The notes: a model not told the origin generated them from the letters alone. A stretch of 22,880 bases of DNA from Clostridium sp. CAG:411 (GCA_000437275.1 FR899736.1:48975-71854); one strand, 5' to 3'; shown: positions 12,537 to 21,709, counted from the first letter of the stretch. Made by a program: numbers and translations.

Positions 12537-14801
12537 TTAATACTCTGCTTTCTTCTTTACAACCTTTTTCTTCTTATCTTCCTTATAATCAAAAGCAAAT
12601 ACTACCGTAGTAAGCGGTGGTAATGAGAATGTAATCGAATGTTCTCTTCCATCGTGTGGAACAGCTTCTGCCTTCAATGGTTTAAAACTATTCACACGAT
12701 TCTTTCCACCAAATTCTTCTGCATCTGAATTTAACACTTCTTTATAGTAACCTGCACATGGTACACCTACACGATAATCACGATATTCGTTAGTATGAAA
12801 ATTGCATACAAATAACAACTGTTTCTTTGCTGTCTCGCCACGGCGTACAAAAGAAACTACGCTACTCTTACGATCATCACAACTCATCCATTCAAATCCC
12901 ATAGCGTTACCATCATGTACATACATAGCAGGGTACTCATTATAAAGTTTATTTAATGCCTTTACATATCTTTGCATGCCACGATGCTGTTCGTATGCCA
13001 AATCCCCCCAGCTAAGACTTACCGCTTCATTCCATTCATGGTCCTGCGCAAATTCCTGACCCATGAATAACAGTTTCTTTCCTGGATGTCCATACATAAA
13101 TCCATATGCAGTACGCAAGTTTGCAAATTGCTCCTCACGATTTCCAGGCATTTTATTTAATAATGTACTCTTTCCATGTACTACTTCATCATGAGACAAT
13201 GCCTGAATGAAATTTTCGCTGTAGGCATACATCATACTAAAGGTTAATTTGTTAAAGTCATAATGTCTTGATTCTGGTGGGCAATGCATAAACTGTAAGA
13301 AATCATTCATCCATCCCATATCCCATTTGAACAGGAAGCCTAATCCATCCATTGATGCTGGTGCTGTTACTCCTGCCCAAGCTGTAGATTCTTCTGCAAT
13401 CATCAATGCACCTGGATCTCTCTCTTCTAATACTTCATTCATATGACGGAATAATGCAATGGCATCTGTATTCTCACGTCCGCCATGTTCATTTGGAAGC
13501 CACTCGCCATCTTCTTTTCCATAATCCAGATATAACATGGATGCTACGGCATCTACACGCAAGCCATCAATATGGAATTTTTCAATCCAATATAATGCAT
13601 TGGCAACTAAGAAATTTTCCACCTGCTTCTGTGCATAATTGAAAATCAAAGTTCCCCAGTGAGGATGTTCTCCTCTTCTCTTATCTGGATGTTCGTATAA
13701 TGGAAGTCCATCAAATTTTGCTAATCCGTGTGCATCTTTTGGGAAATGTGCAGGTACCCAGTCTAATATAACCGCAATTCCTCTGCTATGCATGTAGTCT
13801 ACAAAGTACATAAAGTCCTCTGGATCTCCGTAACGTTTTGTTGGAGCATAGTATCCTGTTACCTGATATCCCCAAGAACCGTCAAATGGATGCTCTGCAA
13901 GACCCATAACCTCAATATGCGTATATCCCATATCTACCACATAGTCTCCAAGCTGCTCTGCAAGTTCACGATAATTATAAAATCCATTGTCGGAATCCTC
14001 TTCTTTTTTCTTCCATGAACCAAGATGTACTTCATAAATAGATATTGGCTCTTTTCTACAAGAAAGACGGTCTTTTGCACGACGTTTCTTCATCCATGTA
14101 GTATCTGTCCATTTGTAATCACGAATGTCCGCAACCATTGATGCAGTCTCAGGACGAAGCTGTGCAGACGTTGCATAAGGATCTGCCTTGTGCAAAATCT
14201 CTCCTTCTCTCGTAAGAATCTGATATTTATAAATGTCTCCAGGCTTTACTCCAGGAATAAATAATTCATACACACCTGATGTCTCCAACATATTCATCTG
14301 ATGTACTCTTCCGTCCCAAAGGTTAAAATCACCTACCACACTAACACGTCTTGCATGAGGCGCCCAAACAGCAAAATAAGTACCATCTACACCATCAATG
14401 GTCATTGGATGCGCACCTAATTTTTCATAAATTTCATAATGTTTTCCTTCTCCGAACAAATAGCAGTCCACTTCTGAAATTTGTGATGCGAAACTATATG
14501 GATCTTCAATTTCAATTACAGTACCATCTCCATAAGTTACTACATAAGTATATTTTGTGTACTTTTCCTTATCCAGATATAATGCAAAAAAACCTCTATC
14601 ATTGATTTTCTCCATATCATCTGCTAGTTTTCCATTTTTACTCTTAATCTGTACCGCAGTTGCATCCGGGCGAAATGCGGTAATTACCTGTCCACCTTCA
14701 TACTCATGGATACCCAATAACTGCTTTGGTGCATTAATCTTACAATCCACCAATTCATCATATAAGCTCCAGTTAATCCAATTTTGTAACTTCTCATTCA
14801 T
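12537..14801 (-). CDS. glgB: 1,4-alpha-glucan branching enzyme (GH13)
   Basis: The enzyme introduces alpha-1,6 branches into glycogen. It has 754 residues, with an N-terminal beta domain (about 20-115), a CBM48 domain (about 135-225), the catalytic barrel (about 250-640) and a C-terminal beta domain. The four GH13 regions are present: DWVPAHF (347-353), GLRVDAVAS with nucleophile Asp417, MIAEES with acid/base Glu470, and LSHDEV with Asp538. The tail ends in a Lys-rich stretch. AGGAGG precedes the ATG. No other glycogen gene (glgC, glgA, glgP) is in the window, so the gene stands apart from a glg operon. The 98 bases between tetR-like gene and glgB hold no clear terminator, and no convincing glgB promoter was found. 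Confidence 0.97.
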   Translation of the reverse strand: MNEKLQNWINWSLYDELVDCKINAPKQLLGIHEYEGGQVITAFRPDATAVQIKSKNGKLADDMEKINDRGFFALYLDKEKYTKYTYVVTYGDGTVIEIEDPYSFASQISEVDCYLFGEGKHYEIYEKLGAHPMTIDGVDGTYFAVWAPHARRVSVVGDFNLWDGRVHQMNMLETSGVYELFIPGVKPGDIYKYQILTREGEILHKADPYATSAQLRPETASMVADIRDYKWTDTTWMKKRRAKDRLSCRKEPISIYEVHLGSWKKKEEDSDNGFYNYRELAEQLGDYVVDMGYTHIEVMGLAEHPFDGSWGYQVTGYYAPTKRYGDPEDFMYFVDYMHSRGIAVILDWVPAHFPKDAHGLAKFDGLPLYEHPDKRRGEHPHWGTLIFNYAQKQVENFLVANALYWIEKFHIDGLRVDAVASMLYLDYGKEDGEWLPNEHGGRENTDAIALFRHMNEVLEERDPGALMIAEESTAWAGVTAPASMDGLGFLFKWDMGWMNDFLQFMHCPPESRHYDFNKLTFSMMYAYSENFIQALSHDEVVHGKSTLLNKMPGNREEQFANLRTAYGFMYGHPGKKLLFMGQEFAQDHEWNEAVSLSWGDLAYEQHRGMQRYVKALNKLYNEYPAMYVHDGNAMGFEWMSCDDRKSSVVSFVRRGETAKKQLLFVCNFHTNEYRDYRVGVPCAGYYKEVLNSDAEEFGGKNRVNSFKPLKAEAVPHDGREHSITFSLPPLTTVVFAFDYKEDKKKKVVKKKAEY

Positions 14802-14899
14802 ATTAAGATCCTCCTTTATCCCATATCCTATATAATTCTAACGTTTCAACCACACACTTGCTGTCCGACTACACAGTAAACATTTCTTGGTTAAACTTT

Positions 14900-15493
14900 T
14901 TATTCTTCTATCAATGCCTTTTTAAAAAAGGAACACGTTTCCTTTACTAATGTCCGTAATACCTTTTCTGATTTCAATTCACCGCGTTCAAAATAAACCA
15001 ACATATACATATTAATCATTCCCGTATAACTAATGGCAAAATATTCTTCTCTGCCTCTTAGCTCCACCTGTTGCTTTGAATGCTTTTCAAAAAACGCAGT
15101 CATCAATTTAATCAATCTGGATATATATGGCTTTGCCAATCGAAATGCTTCATTGTCTTTTGCAGAAGAAAACAGACTGACAAGCATTAAATAAAATTCC
15201 ATATCTCCTACCGCACACCAGACATATACCTCCGTAACCTGATAAAGCATATCTTCAAAATCTCCATCCTGTTCCGTAATGTCTCCAATCCGATGCAGCA
15301 ATCGCTCGCCACCTTCTTCCAGTAAACATTCCAACAATCCCTGCTTACTTTTAAAGTAGTAATACATCGTAGGTTTTGTAATTCCTGCCGTGTTTACAAT
15401 TTCCTGTACCCCGACAGCGTCATATCCTTTTTCAAAAAATAAATGCTGCGCACATGCTAAAATCTTTTGTCGATTTGAACCATCTTGCATCAT
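14900..15493 (-). CDS. TetR/AcrR family transcriptional regulator
   Basis: This 197-residue protein is a DNA-binding repressor-type regulator. Residues 8-55 form the TetR helix-turn-helix (ILACAQHLFFEKGYDAVGVQ, then AGITKPTMYYYFKSKQGLL). The remaining all-helical part would bind a small ligand, which the sequence does not reveal. The first two codons are both ATG; the ribosome binding site is poor (GAGGG is 13 bases away), so the start could be either. The promoter carries a palindrome that fits a TetR operator (15549-15564), so self-repression is likely. Whether it also controls glgB downstream or the divergent carboxypeptidase gene is not shown. Confidence 0.92.
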   Translation of the reverse strand: MMQDGSNRQKILACAQHLFFEKGYDAVGVQEIVNTAGITKPTMYYYFKSKQGLLECLLEEGGERLLHRIGDITEQDGDFEDMLYQVTEVYVWCAVGDMEFYLMLVSLFSSAKDNEAFRLAKPYISRLIKLMTAFFEKHSKQQVELRGREEYFAISYTGMINMYMLVYFERGELKSEKVLRTLVKETCSFFKKALIEE

Positions 15494-15546
15494 GTCCGCT
15501 ATGTATCCCTCGCTTTCTGCACTTCCTAGATACGTTTTCTACAGAC

Positions 15547-15576
15547 AGTATACCAATCGGTATATAGATGTGTCAA
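15547..15576 (-). promoter_or_regulatory. TetR gene promoter with built-in operator
   Basis: On the minus strand a consensus TTGACA (15571-15576) is followed after 18 bases by TATACT (15547-15552). The palindrome TATACC-GATT-GGTATA (15549-15564) overlaps the -10 and the spacer, so a bound repressor would block polymerase. This is the classic layout of TetR-family autoregulation. Confidence 0.85.
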
Positions 15577-15679
15577 GATATTTTTTCACATTTTGCAATT
15601 TTATTTTTAAACTTTTGTATTCGTGTAGTTCCTATTTTTATTTTTCACATTCTCCGTGTAACCATTCCTAATTGCCTAC

Positions 15680-15708
15680 TTGCTACTATCGAAAAAACTG
15701 TTTATAAT
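15680..15708 (+). promoter_or_regulatory. Promoter of the carboxypeptidase gene
   Basis: TTGCTA (15680-15685) and a perfect TATAAT (15703-15708) are exactly 17 bases apart. The leader is about 120 bases and contains the hairpin AAGGTGCC/GGCATCTT (15723-15747). A second, weaker candidate nearer the gene pairs AGGACA (15769-15774) with TATACT (15793-15798). The rest of 15577-15835 shows no gene. Confidence 0.7.
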
Positions 15709-15722
15709 GTTGTTGAGATAAA

Positions 15723-15747
15723 AAGGTGCCTTGCAACATGGCATCTT
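15723..15747. repeat. Leader hairpin upstream of the carboxypeptidase gene
   Basis: AAGGTGCC pairs with GGCATCTT over 8 bp with one G-U on the plus strand, around the loop TTGCAACAT. Read on the minus strand, it is followed by TTTTTATC and looks like a terminator, though no minus-strand gene ends here. Confidence 0.4.
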
Positions 15748-15835
15748 ATAATAAAGCTTATGAATATTAGGACAAGTATATACATGAAGTAGTATACTTA
15801 ATTTCGTTACACAAAATTTGGAGGTTAAAAGAAAG

Positions 15836-17302
15836 ATGAAAAAGAAATCATTTCGGGCATTTTTTGCCTTGCTATTAACTGCGGTCGTTTCTTTCCAACC
15901 AATGGATAGCACCGCTTTTGCTGCAACACAGAAAGACACAATTAAGGCAGAAACCACATCACAATCCACCCCTAATCCTTTTGATATTACCGATGGCTCT
16001 AGTGATATTACCTGGCCCTCTGGTCCAAAAGAGAAAAAGCTCACTTCTGATTCCGCTATTTTGATGGATGCCGATTCTGGTCTTATTCTCTACAATAAAA
16101 ATATAACAAAGAAACATTATCCTGCCAGTATCACAAAAATTTTGACAACTTTATTAGTAGCAGAAAATTGTAGCTTGGACGAAACTGTTACCTTTACGAA
16201 AAAAGAAGTTACAAATCTAGAATATGGTGCCAGCAATATTGAAACACAGGTAGGGGAAAAGCTTAGCATTGAACAATGTCTCTATGGTATCATGCTGGCT
16301 TCCGCCAATGAAGTTTGTAACGGTGTAGCAGACTATGTATCTGGCAGTATTCCTGCTTTTGCAGACCTTATGAATAAAAGAGCCAATAGCCTTGGCTGTG
16401 TGAACACACACTTTTCCAATCCAAACGGTCTGCACAGTGATGATCATTATACTTGCGCGTATGATATGGCACTGATTAGTCGTGCAGCAATACAAAACCC
16501 TGTATTTAAAAAAGTAGCAGGTACCAAAAGCACCTACTTGGATGCAACAAACAAACATGCCGCGCGTTCTTTGACAAACCATCATAATATGCTGTATCCT
16601 TATTCTACTTCTCAATTCCTTTATGATGATTGTATTGGTGGAAAGACTGGTTACACTTCGGCTGCACAAAGTACACTGGTTACGTTCGCAGAGAGAGATG
16701 GTATGACGCTGATTTGTGTTGTTATGAAGGGCGTAAGCTCCAAGACAAATATTAATAGTAATATTTATACCGATACGATTTCCTTACTGGAATATGGCTT
16801 TAATAATTATCAGGTACATGAACTTTCCAACCAGTCCACTACCTCATCCGAAGAGACACCATTCTTCACACAGTTTGATTCTATTTTAGATTTTGAGAAT
16901 GCACCTTTGCAGACAAGTGGAAACGGAAAGATTATTCTTCCAAATTCGGTAAAAAGTTCGGATGCTGTTCAGAAAGTAGTATTTTCTGATACGAAAGAAC
17001 TGGACGGAAAACATAAGATTGGTGATGTCACCTATACCTATGGTAACAAAACGGTAGGAGATACAACCATTTATTTTGAACCAGATACTATTGATAATCA
17101 GTTGGTTACTTCTGATGATATTACCTATACAAAAAAGACTACTATTGCAGGCAAGACTGCTACTAGAAATCACTTGATTCGGATGATTATAATTGGAGTT
17201 TGTGCTGTATTGGTTGTTCTATTTATCCTTGTTTATATTTTTGTTATTCTAGGAAGAAGAAAACGATTGGACAGAACTTATCGAAGAAACCGTAAAAGAT
17301 AG
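15836..17302 (+). CDS. D-alanyl-D-alanine carboxypeptidase (PBP5-type, peptidase S11)
   Basis: The enzyme trims the terminal D-alanine from peptidoglycan pentapeptides outside the membrane. Starting at the ATG at 15836 it has 488 residues; GGAGG lies 11 bases upstream, and an in-frame TTG at 15818 overlaps that site and is rejected. Residues 1-30 are a signal peptide ending AFAA. The three active-site motifs are intact: SITK (98-101, nucleophile Ser98), SAN (156-158) and KTG (270-272). After the catalytic domain there is a beta-rich region and then a transmembrane helix at about 449-472 followed by a very basic tail (RRKRLDRTYRRNRKR). Most PBP5 enzymes use an amphipathic C-terminal helix, so a true membrane span with cytoplasmic tail is a variation. 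A terminator follows. Confidence 0.95.
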   Translation: MKKKSFRAFFALLLTAVVSFQPMDSTAFAATQKDTIKAETTSQSTPNPFDITDGSSDITWPSGPKEKKLTSDSAILMDADSGLILYNKNITKKHYPASITKILTTLLVAENCSLDETVTFTKKEVTNLEYGASNIETQVGEKLSIEQCLYGIMLASANEVCNGVADYVSGSIPAFADLMNKRANSLGCVNTHFSNPNGLHSDDHYTCAYDMALISRAAIQNPVFKKVAGTKSTYLDATNKHAARSLTNHHNMLYPYSTSQFLYDDCIGGKTGYTSAAQSTLVTFAERDGMTLICVVMKGVSSKTNINSNIYTDTISLLEYGFNNYQVHELSNQSTTSSEETPFFTQFDSILDFENAPLQTSGNGKIILPNSVKSSDAVQKVVFSDTKELDGKHKIGDVTYTYGNKTVGDTTIYFEPDTIDNQLVTSDDITYTKKTTIAGKTATRNHLIRMIIIGVCAVLVVLFILVYIFVILGRRKRLDRTYRRNRKR

Positions 17303-17305
17303 AAA

Positions 17306-17338
17306 GAGAGTTCCGCTTTAAGCGGAACCCTCTTTTTT
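17306..17338. terminator. Bidirectional terminator between the carboxypeptidase and LRR genes
   Basis: GTTCCGC and GCGGAAC pair around TTTAA, with a further GAG/CTC pairing outside one mismatch, followed by TTTTTT on the plus strand. It lies between two convergent stop codons and overlaps the end of the LRR gene. Confidence 0.9.
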
Positions 17339-19715
17339 ATTTTGCGACATAGGTTGATAAAGAATAAGAATAATCTCCATATACTTTCTTTCCGTCTACG
17401 GTTTTATAAGCTCGAATCTTATAATAATAACTCTTACCCTTTTTCAATTTTGTATTTGTAAAAGAAGTCGTTGTTGCTTTTGTAACAGTTTTTATTTTTT
17501 TATACTTTCCAAAATATCCTTCTGCACGATAAATTTCATAACCTGTAACTCCAGATACCTTTTTCCATTTCAAAAGAACTTTCTTTCCTTTTTTATTGAT
17601 TACCGAAGATAATGTTACACGGTTAATTGGCGTAACCATTGTCTTTATTGCTGAATCCATTCCTTTATACACAGTACCACCAATATTCATATTGGCAACA
17701 ACTTTGTAATAGTATACTGCTCCGTTTGTTTTTACTTTTTGATCATAATAGTAATTATCTGTAATTGTTGCAATCGCTGTATAAGTACCATTTTTAGAAG
17801 TCGCACGATATAAGGTATAACTTTCTGCAGATGCCAATCCAGTCCAGTAAACTTTTACGGAATTACTATAAGTCCACTCTGCCTTAATTCCTTTTACCAT
17901 TAATGCTTTTGCTTCTTCTATTTCCATTTGTTTTTGCTGATTATAAACAGCTTGTAAATCATTTGTTCCAATTGCTCGGTATCCATTCCAGTTGCTTGTC
18001 CAACGAAGGGTATCTACATCATAATAAATGCAGAATTTGTCTCTTGTTTCGCTAAATACCTCGCTTCCAAAAGACACAGGTGCATTTCCTTTAAAGTAAG
18101 CTCCTCTTAATCTGCTACATTGATAAAATGCTCTATTATTAATGGTTGTAACGCTTTTTCCAATCATTACTTTACTCAAGGAAGAACACTTTCGAAATGC
18201 CTCTCCCTCTATTGTAGTAACACTTTTTCCAATAACAGCCTCCTCCATAGAGGTACAACCATAAAAGGCACTACTACCAATCGTAGTAACACTATCTGGA
18301 ATTTCCACCTTCTTTAAACTGATACAACCATAAAAAGCCTCTGACGAAATCGTAGTCAAACTATCTCCAAATGTAACTGTCGTTAAAGTAGTGTCTCCAT
18401 AGAAAGCTCCTGATCCAATTGCAGTCAATTTTCCATTTAAAACAGCAGATTTTAAGGAAGTACAATCTGCAAATGCATACTTATCTATATTGGTTACATT
18501 CTCTGGCAATGTTATTTTTTGTAAGGAAGCACAACCACTGAACGCTCTCCAACCAATATTGGTAAGATTTTTTGATAAGGTAACTTCTTTTAATCCAGTA
18601 CATCCTCTTAACGCCTCACTGCCAATCGTTGCTACATTATCACCAAAGTCTATCTTTTCAATTCCAGTACAATTTTTAAATGCAGATTCTCCCACTTCCG
18701 ACACACTATTGGGAAGCTTTATTTCCGTCAAGCTAATGCATCCTGTAAAGGTTTCATTTGAAACCTGTGACAACTTTTCGTTTAATTGCAATTGTGCTAA
18801 ACTTTTACAATTAGCAAATGCGCCCGATTCAATGATTGCCGTTTGTTCTCCTAATACCACTTTCTGTAAATTTGTACAATTCTCAAAAGCATATCTTTCT
18901 ACTTTTTGCACTGTATCAGGAAATACTACAGACAATAAATTTTTACAGCTATCAAAAGCTCTATAACCGATGTTTGTCAAGTTCATACCAAAAGTAACTT
19001 CCGTTAAGTTGGTACAACCTGCAAATGCACGTTCACCCAATGTTGCTACATTATTTCCAAGCGTAAGCTTTGTCAGGTTTACAGCATTTTGAAACGCACT
19101 GTTTCCAATGCTTGTTACCTGATCTCCGATTGTCACTTCTATAAGATTACTACAACCATAAAAAGCAGATTCGCCTACTGTAATTACACTTCCTGGAATT
19201 GTAAGCGTTGTTAAATTGGCACAATTCGCAAATACATCATTCTCTAATGTCTCCAATCCATTTCCCCAGATAATTTCTTTTAGATTTTTACAATCAGAAA
19301 ATGCCCCTCTTTCAAGAATTGTTACAGCATTCGATAACTGGACTGTCTTTAAATTTCCGCTAGAAGAAAATGCATATCTACCAATACTTTTTACATTCTT
19401 TCCAATTTGCACACTCACAATCTGTCCATTTGCATTAAATGCTCTTTCCCCAACCCTTGTAACTGGCAAGCCATCAATTGTATCTGGAACCGTAACACTC
19501 GCATCACTTCCAGTATACTTTGTAATTGTTACCTCTTTGTTGTTTTCGTTGGTATTCACTTCATACTCAAAACCTTCGTATGTATTGGTTGTTGCTGCAT
19601 ATACCCGAGTTGGAACCATCTGCTTGGCAATTCCATTGCCCTCCAACATGGCAACCGCACCTAATACAGCCACTCCGGTACCAAGAAGTATTCCTTTTCC
19701 CTTTTTTGTCCTCAT
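17337..19715 (-). CDS. BspA-type leucine-rich repeat surface protein with fibronectin-like C-terminus
   Basis: This 792-residue protein is predicted to be secreted and to act at the cell surface. The N-terminus (MRTKKGKGILLGTGVAVLGA) is a signal peptide ending near VYAA. Then come about 20 tandem LRR_5 repeats of 23 residues, with the pattern IG..AF..C.NL..V.....V, as in BspA adhesins. A short linker (IEEAKALMVKG) leads to two fibronectin type III-like domains (WTGLASAESYTLYRA and WKKVSGVTGYEIYRA). There is no sorting signal. The start at 19715 has AAGGAG nine bases upstream; an 18-codon extension to 19769 would run through the intercistronic hairpin and is rejected, and the ATG at 19721 is too close to the site. 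It follows the chemoreceptor gene by 85 bases. Host or protein binding is inferred from the family only. Confidence 0.92.
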   Translation of the reverse strand: MRTKKGKGILLGTGVAVLGAVAMLEGNGIAKQMVPTRVYAATTNTYEGFEYEVNTNENNKEVTITKYTGSDASVTVPDTIDGLPVTRVGERAFNANGQIVSVQIGKNVKSIGRYAFSSSGNLKTVQLSNAVTILERGAFSDCKNLKEIIWGNGLETLENDVFANCANLTTLTIPGSVITVGESAFYGCSNLIEVTIGDQVTSIGNSAFQNAVNLTKLTLGNNVATLGERAFAGCTNLTEVTFGMNLTNIGYRAFDSCKNLLSVVFPDTVQKVERYAFENCTNLQKVVLGEQTAIIESGAFANCKSLAQLQLNEKLSQVSNETFTGCISLTEIKLPNSVSEVGESAFKNCTGIEKIDFGDNVATIGSEALRGCTGLKEVTLSKNLTNIGWRAFSGCASLQKITLPENVTNIDKYAFADCTSLKSAVLNGKLTAIGSGAFYGDTTLTTVTFGDSLTTISSEAFYGCISLKKVEIPDSVTTIGSSAFYGCTSMEEAVIGKSVTTIEGEAFRKCSSLSKVMIGKSVTTINNRAFYQCSRLRGAYFKGNAPVSFGSEVFSETRDKFCIYYDVDTLRWTSNWNGYRAIGTNDLQAVYNQQKQMEIEEAKALMVKGIKAEWTYSNSVKVYWTGLASAESYTLYRATSKNGTYTAIATITDNYYYDQKVKTNGAVYYYKVVANMNIGGTVYKGMDSAIKTMVTPINRVTLSSVINKKGKKVLLKWKKVSGVTGYEIYRAEGYFGKYKKIKTVTKATTTSFTNTKLKKGKSYYYKIRAYKTVDGKKVYGDYSYSLSTYVAK

Positions 19716-19747
19716 GTACATATTCTCCTTTGCATATCCTATTATTT

Positions 19748-19795
19748 TAGGTAATTGCGAAAGTCTCAAAGTAAATTGAGTTTCGCAATCACCTA
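19748..19795 (-). repeat. Long intercistronic hairpin between the chemoreceptor and LRR genes
   Basis: As minus-strand RNA, TAGGTGATTGCGAAA pairs with TTTCGCAATTACCTA over 15 positions including one G-U, and CTCAA/TTGAG can extend it inside. In the plus strand the same position is an A-C mismatch. It is followed by AAAATAATAGG, not a U-run. A possible -10 (TAAAAT) for the LRR gene abuts it. It may act as a weak terminator, processing site or operator. Confidence 0.65.
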
Positions 19796-19800
19796 TTCTA

Positions 19801-21585
19801 TTATTCTGTAATAATGAATTTATTTACATTTTCTCTTAATTTTTCTGCGGTTCTTTCTGCATTTTTCATCTCTTCTAATACACCATTTGCTGCTTCCACC
19901 ACGCTAGTGCTTCGATTGGCAATTTCTGTTGTGCCTATCGCTCCTTCTTCCGAAGCTTTACTAACCTCTGATATAGAATTTAATACACCCTCAATAGAGG
20001 CCAACAACTCTTGCGAAACTGCACTGAAATCACTTACAAGGTCATCCATACAAGTGGCATCCTCATTATATCTATCCGCAACATCGGAAAATGAATGGAA
20101 ATCGTCAGTTACGTCTTCCGCAACAAAGTCTAAGATACGCTTTGCATCTGCTGATAGTCGATCTACCGCATCCATTACACTTCCTGTAACTCGCTTTATA
20201 TTTTCAACACTTGCTTTTGACTGCTCTGCCAATTCCCGAATTTCATCTGCAACCACAGAGAACCCGGCACCTGCCTCTCCTGCTCTGGCCGCTTCAATTG
20301 ATGCATTTAAAGCCAGTAAGTTTGTCTGCGAAGTAATTTCCATAATAGATTCTGCTAAATCTTCAATTTGATTTACTACCTTTGCTTCCTCTAACGCCTG
20401 AACAAGGCTTACACTTATTTCTTCCTTAATATTCGATGTCTTTTTACTATTTTCTTCTGTATCGTCTTTTGCTTTTATAGCACGTTTATGAATATTGATT
20501 GCCTGATCGGCTCCTTTTTGTGACCGCTCTGCAATATTTTTTGACGCTTCTTCTATCTCTTGTGCAATCGTATTAATTTGCTGACAACAAGCTGCTGTTT
20601 CCTCCATACTTGCAGAAAGTTGTTCTGTGGCAGCACTTACACCTTCTATTTCTCCATTTAATGAATATACATTTCCTTCTACTATCTGTACTACATTACC
20701 AAGACTAATACTTTCTTTTTTAACTGAGCCAAATACTTCATCCAGTGAAGAAGCAAGAGAATGCAACGCCTTTGCTAATTGTCCAAATTCGTCCCTTCTT
20801 TGTTGTTGCTTTTTCGAAGGGCGTTCCGTAAAATCACCATTACTCATTTTATCAATAATAGCTACCGTCTGCTTCATACACGCCTTAACATCTCTTACAA
20901 TTGCATAGATTAAACCAATGGTTAAAATAAAGCTCAAGATAACGCCAACAATTATTACATAAATACACTTTTCAACAATGCTGTCTACATCTTTTCTTGT
21001 TTCCGCAACTGTCTTATCAATACTATCCACATAATTTCCTGTACCAACTACCCAGCCGAATGGTTCATAAAGCTTTGCATACCCTCTCTTTTGTGAAGCC
21101 TCTTTCTCTCCTTCTTTCGGAAATGCATAATCGCAATATCCTCCATCTGTTTGCTGTCCTGCTTTGATAATTGCTTTGATATATTCATATCCATTAGAAT
21201 CTTTTGCATCTAATCGGTTGGTTCCCTCTGTACTGTTTCCCAACAAAACAATATTATTTCCATTTGTATCATCTGCCCAAAAATATCCATTTTCCCCATA
21301 ACGAAGCTGTCTAAGCATATCTGCACCTTGTTTTTTTGCCTGCTCAAGTGTTATGGTTCCTTTCTCATATGCATCATTATAATTGTTAAGCATAGAAAGA
21401 GCATTGTCCACTTGTTCCTTAATTTCCTTATCATACTCTTGTCTGGTTTCCTTCTCCAGACTATTTGTGGCAGTATTTGCGATATTCTTCATATTTCCAA
21501 CTGAAAATACACCAAACACACAAATAATACATAGAACAATAACAACAATTCCATTCAGTTTCGTACTAAGTTTCAAATTTCCCAT
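19801..21585 (-). CDS. Methyl-accepting chemotaxis protein with Cache sensor domain
   Basis: This 594-residue transmembrane chemoreceptor relays an external signal to the CheA/CheW array. TM1 is at about residues 10-30. Residues 40-195 resemble a single Cache (sCache_2) ligand domain (GADMLRQLRYGENGYFWADD, KRGYAKLYEPFGWVVGTGNYVDSID). TM2 is at about 207-230, followed by a HAMP segment (AIIDKMSNGDFTERP). The cytoplasmic coiled coil carries the highly conserved tip ITSQTNLLALNASIEAARAG and EAGAGFSVVADEIRELAEQS. The ribosome binding site is GGGGG about 9 bases before the ATG. A near-perfect sigma-28 promoter upstream places it in the flagellar regulon, so the organism is probably motile. The ligand is unknown; sCache_2 domains often bind small organic acids. 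Confidence 0.96.
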   Translation of the reverse strand: MGNLKLSTKLNGIVVIVLCIICVFGVFSVGNMKNIANTATNSLEKETRQEYDKEIKEQVDNALSMLNNYNDAYEKGTITLEQAKKQGADMLRQLRYGENGYFWADDTNGNNIVLLGNSTEGTNRLDAKDSNGYEYIKAIIKAGQQTDGGYCDYAFPKEGEKEASQKRGYAKLYEPFGWVVGTGNYVDSIDKTVAETRKDVDSIVEKCIYVIIVGVILSFILTIGLIYAIVRDVKACMKQTVAIIDKMSNGDFTERPSKKQQQRRDEFGQLAKALHSLASSLDEVFGSVKKESISLGNVVQIVEGNVYSLNGEIEGVSAATEQLSASMEETAACCQQINTIAQEIEEASKNIAERSQKGADQAINIHKRAIKAKDDTEENSKKTSNIKEEISVSLVQALEEAKVVNQIEDLAESIMEITSQTNLLALNASIEAARAGEAGAGFSVVADEIRELAEQSKASVENIKRVTGSVMDAVDRLSADAKRILDFVAEDVTDDFHSFSDVADRYNEDATCMDDLVSDFSAVSQELLASIEGVLNSISEVSKASEEGAIGTTEIANRSTSVVEAANGVLEEMKNAERTAEKLRENVNKFIITE

Positions 21586-21640
21586 TTTAAAAACCCCCTT
21601 ATTATTTTTATTAGCACAGAATAGTATATCTAAATATTAT

Positions 21641-21668
21641 ATATCGGCTAAATGCGAATGAAACTTTA
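21641..21668 (-). promoter_or_regulatory. Sigma-28 (SigD/FliA) promoter of the chemoreceptor gene
   Basis: On the minus strand TAAAGTTT (TAAA at 21665-21668) is followed by GCCGATAT (21641-21648), with 16 bases between TAAA and GCCGATAT. This matches the sigma-28 consensus TAAA-N15-GCCGATAT with one extra spacer base. Transcription would start near 21634, about 50 bases before the gene. Confidence 0.88.
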
Positions 21669-21709
21669 ATCATTCTTACACATTTATGCACACTTCATGG
21701 ACTGTTTGA

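Noticed and set aside
15818..15835. The TTG start of the carboxypeptidase
   Set aside because: It overlaps the GGAGG ribosome binding site used by the ATG at 15836.
19716..19769. An upstream start for the LRR protein
   Set aside because: The extension overlaps the intercistronic hairpin, lacks a ribosome binding site and would precede a clear signal peptide.
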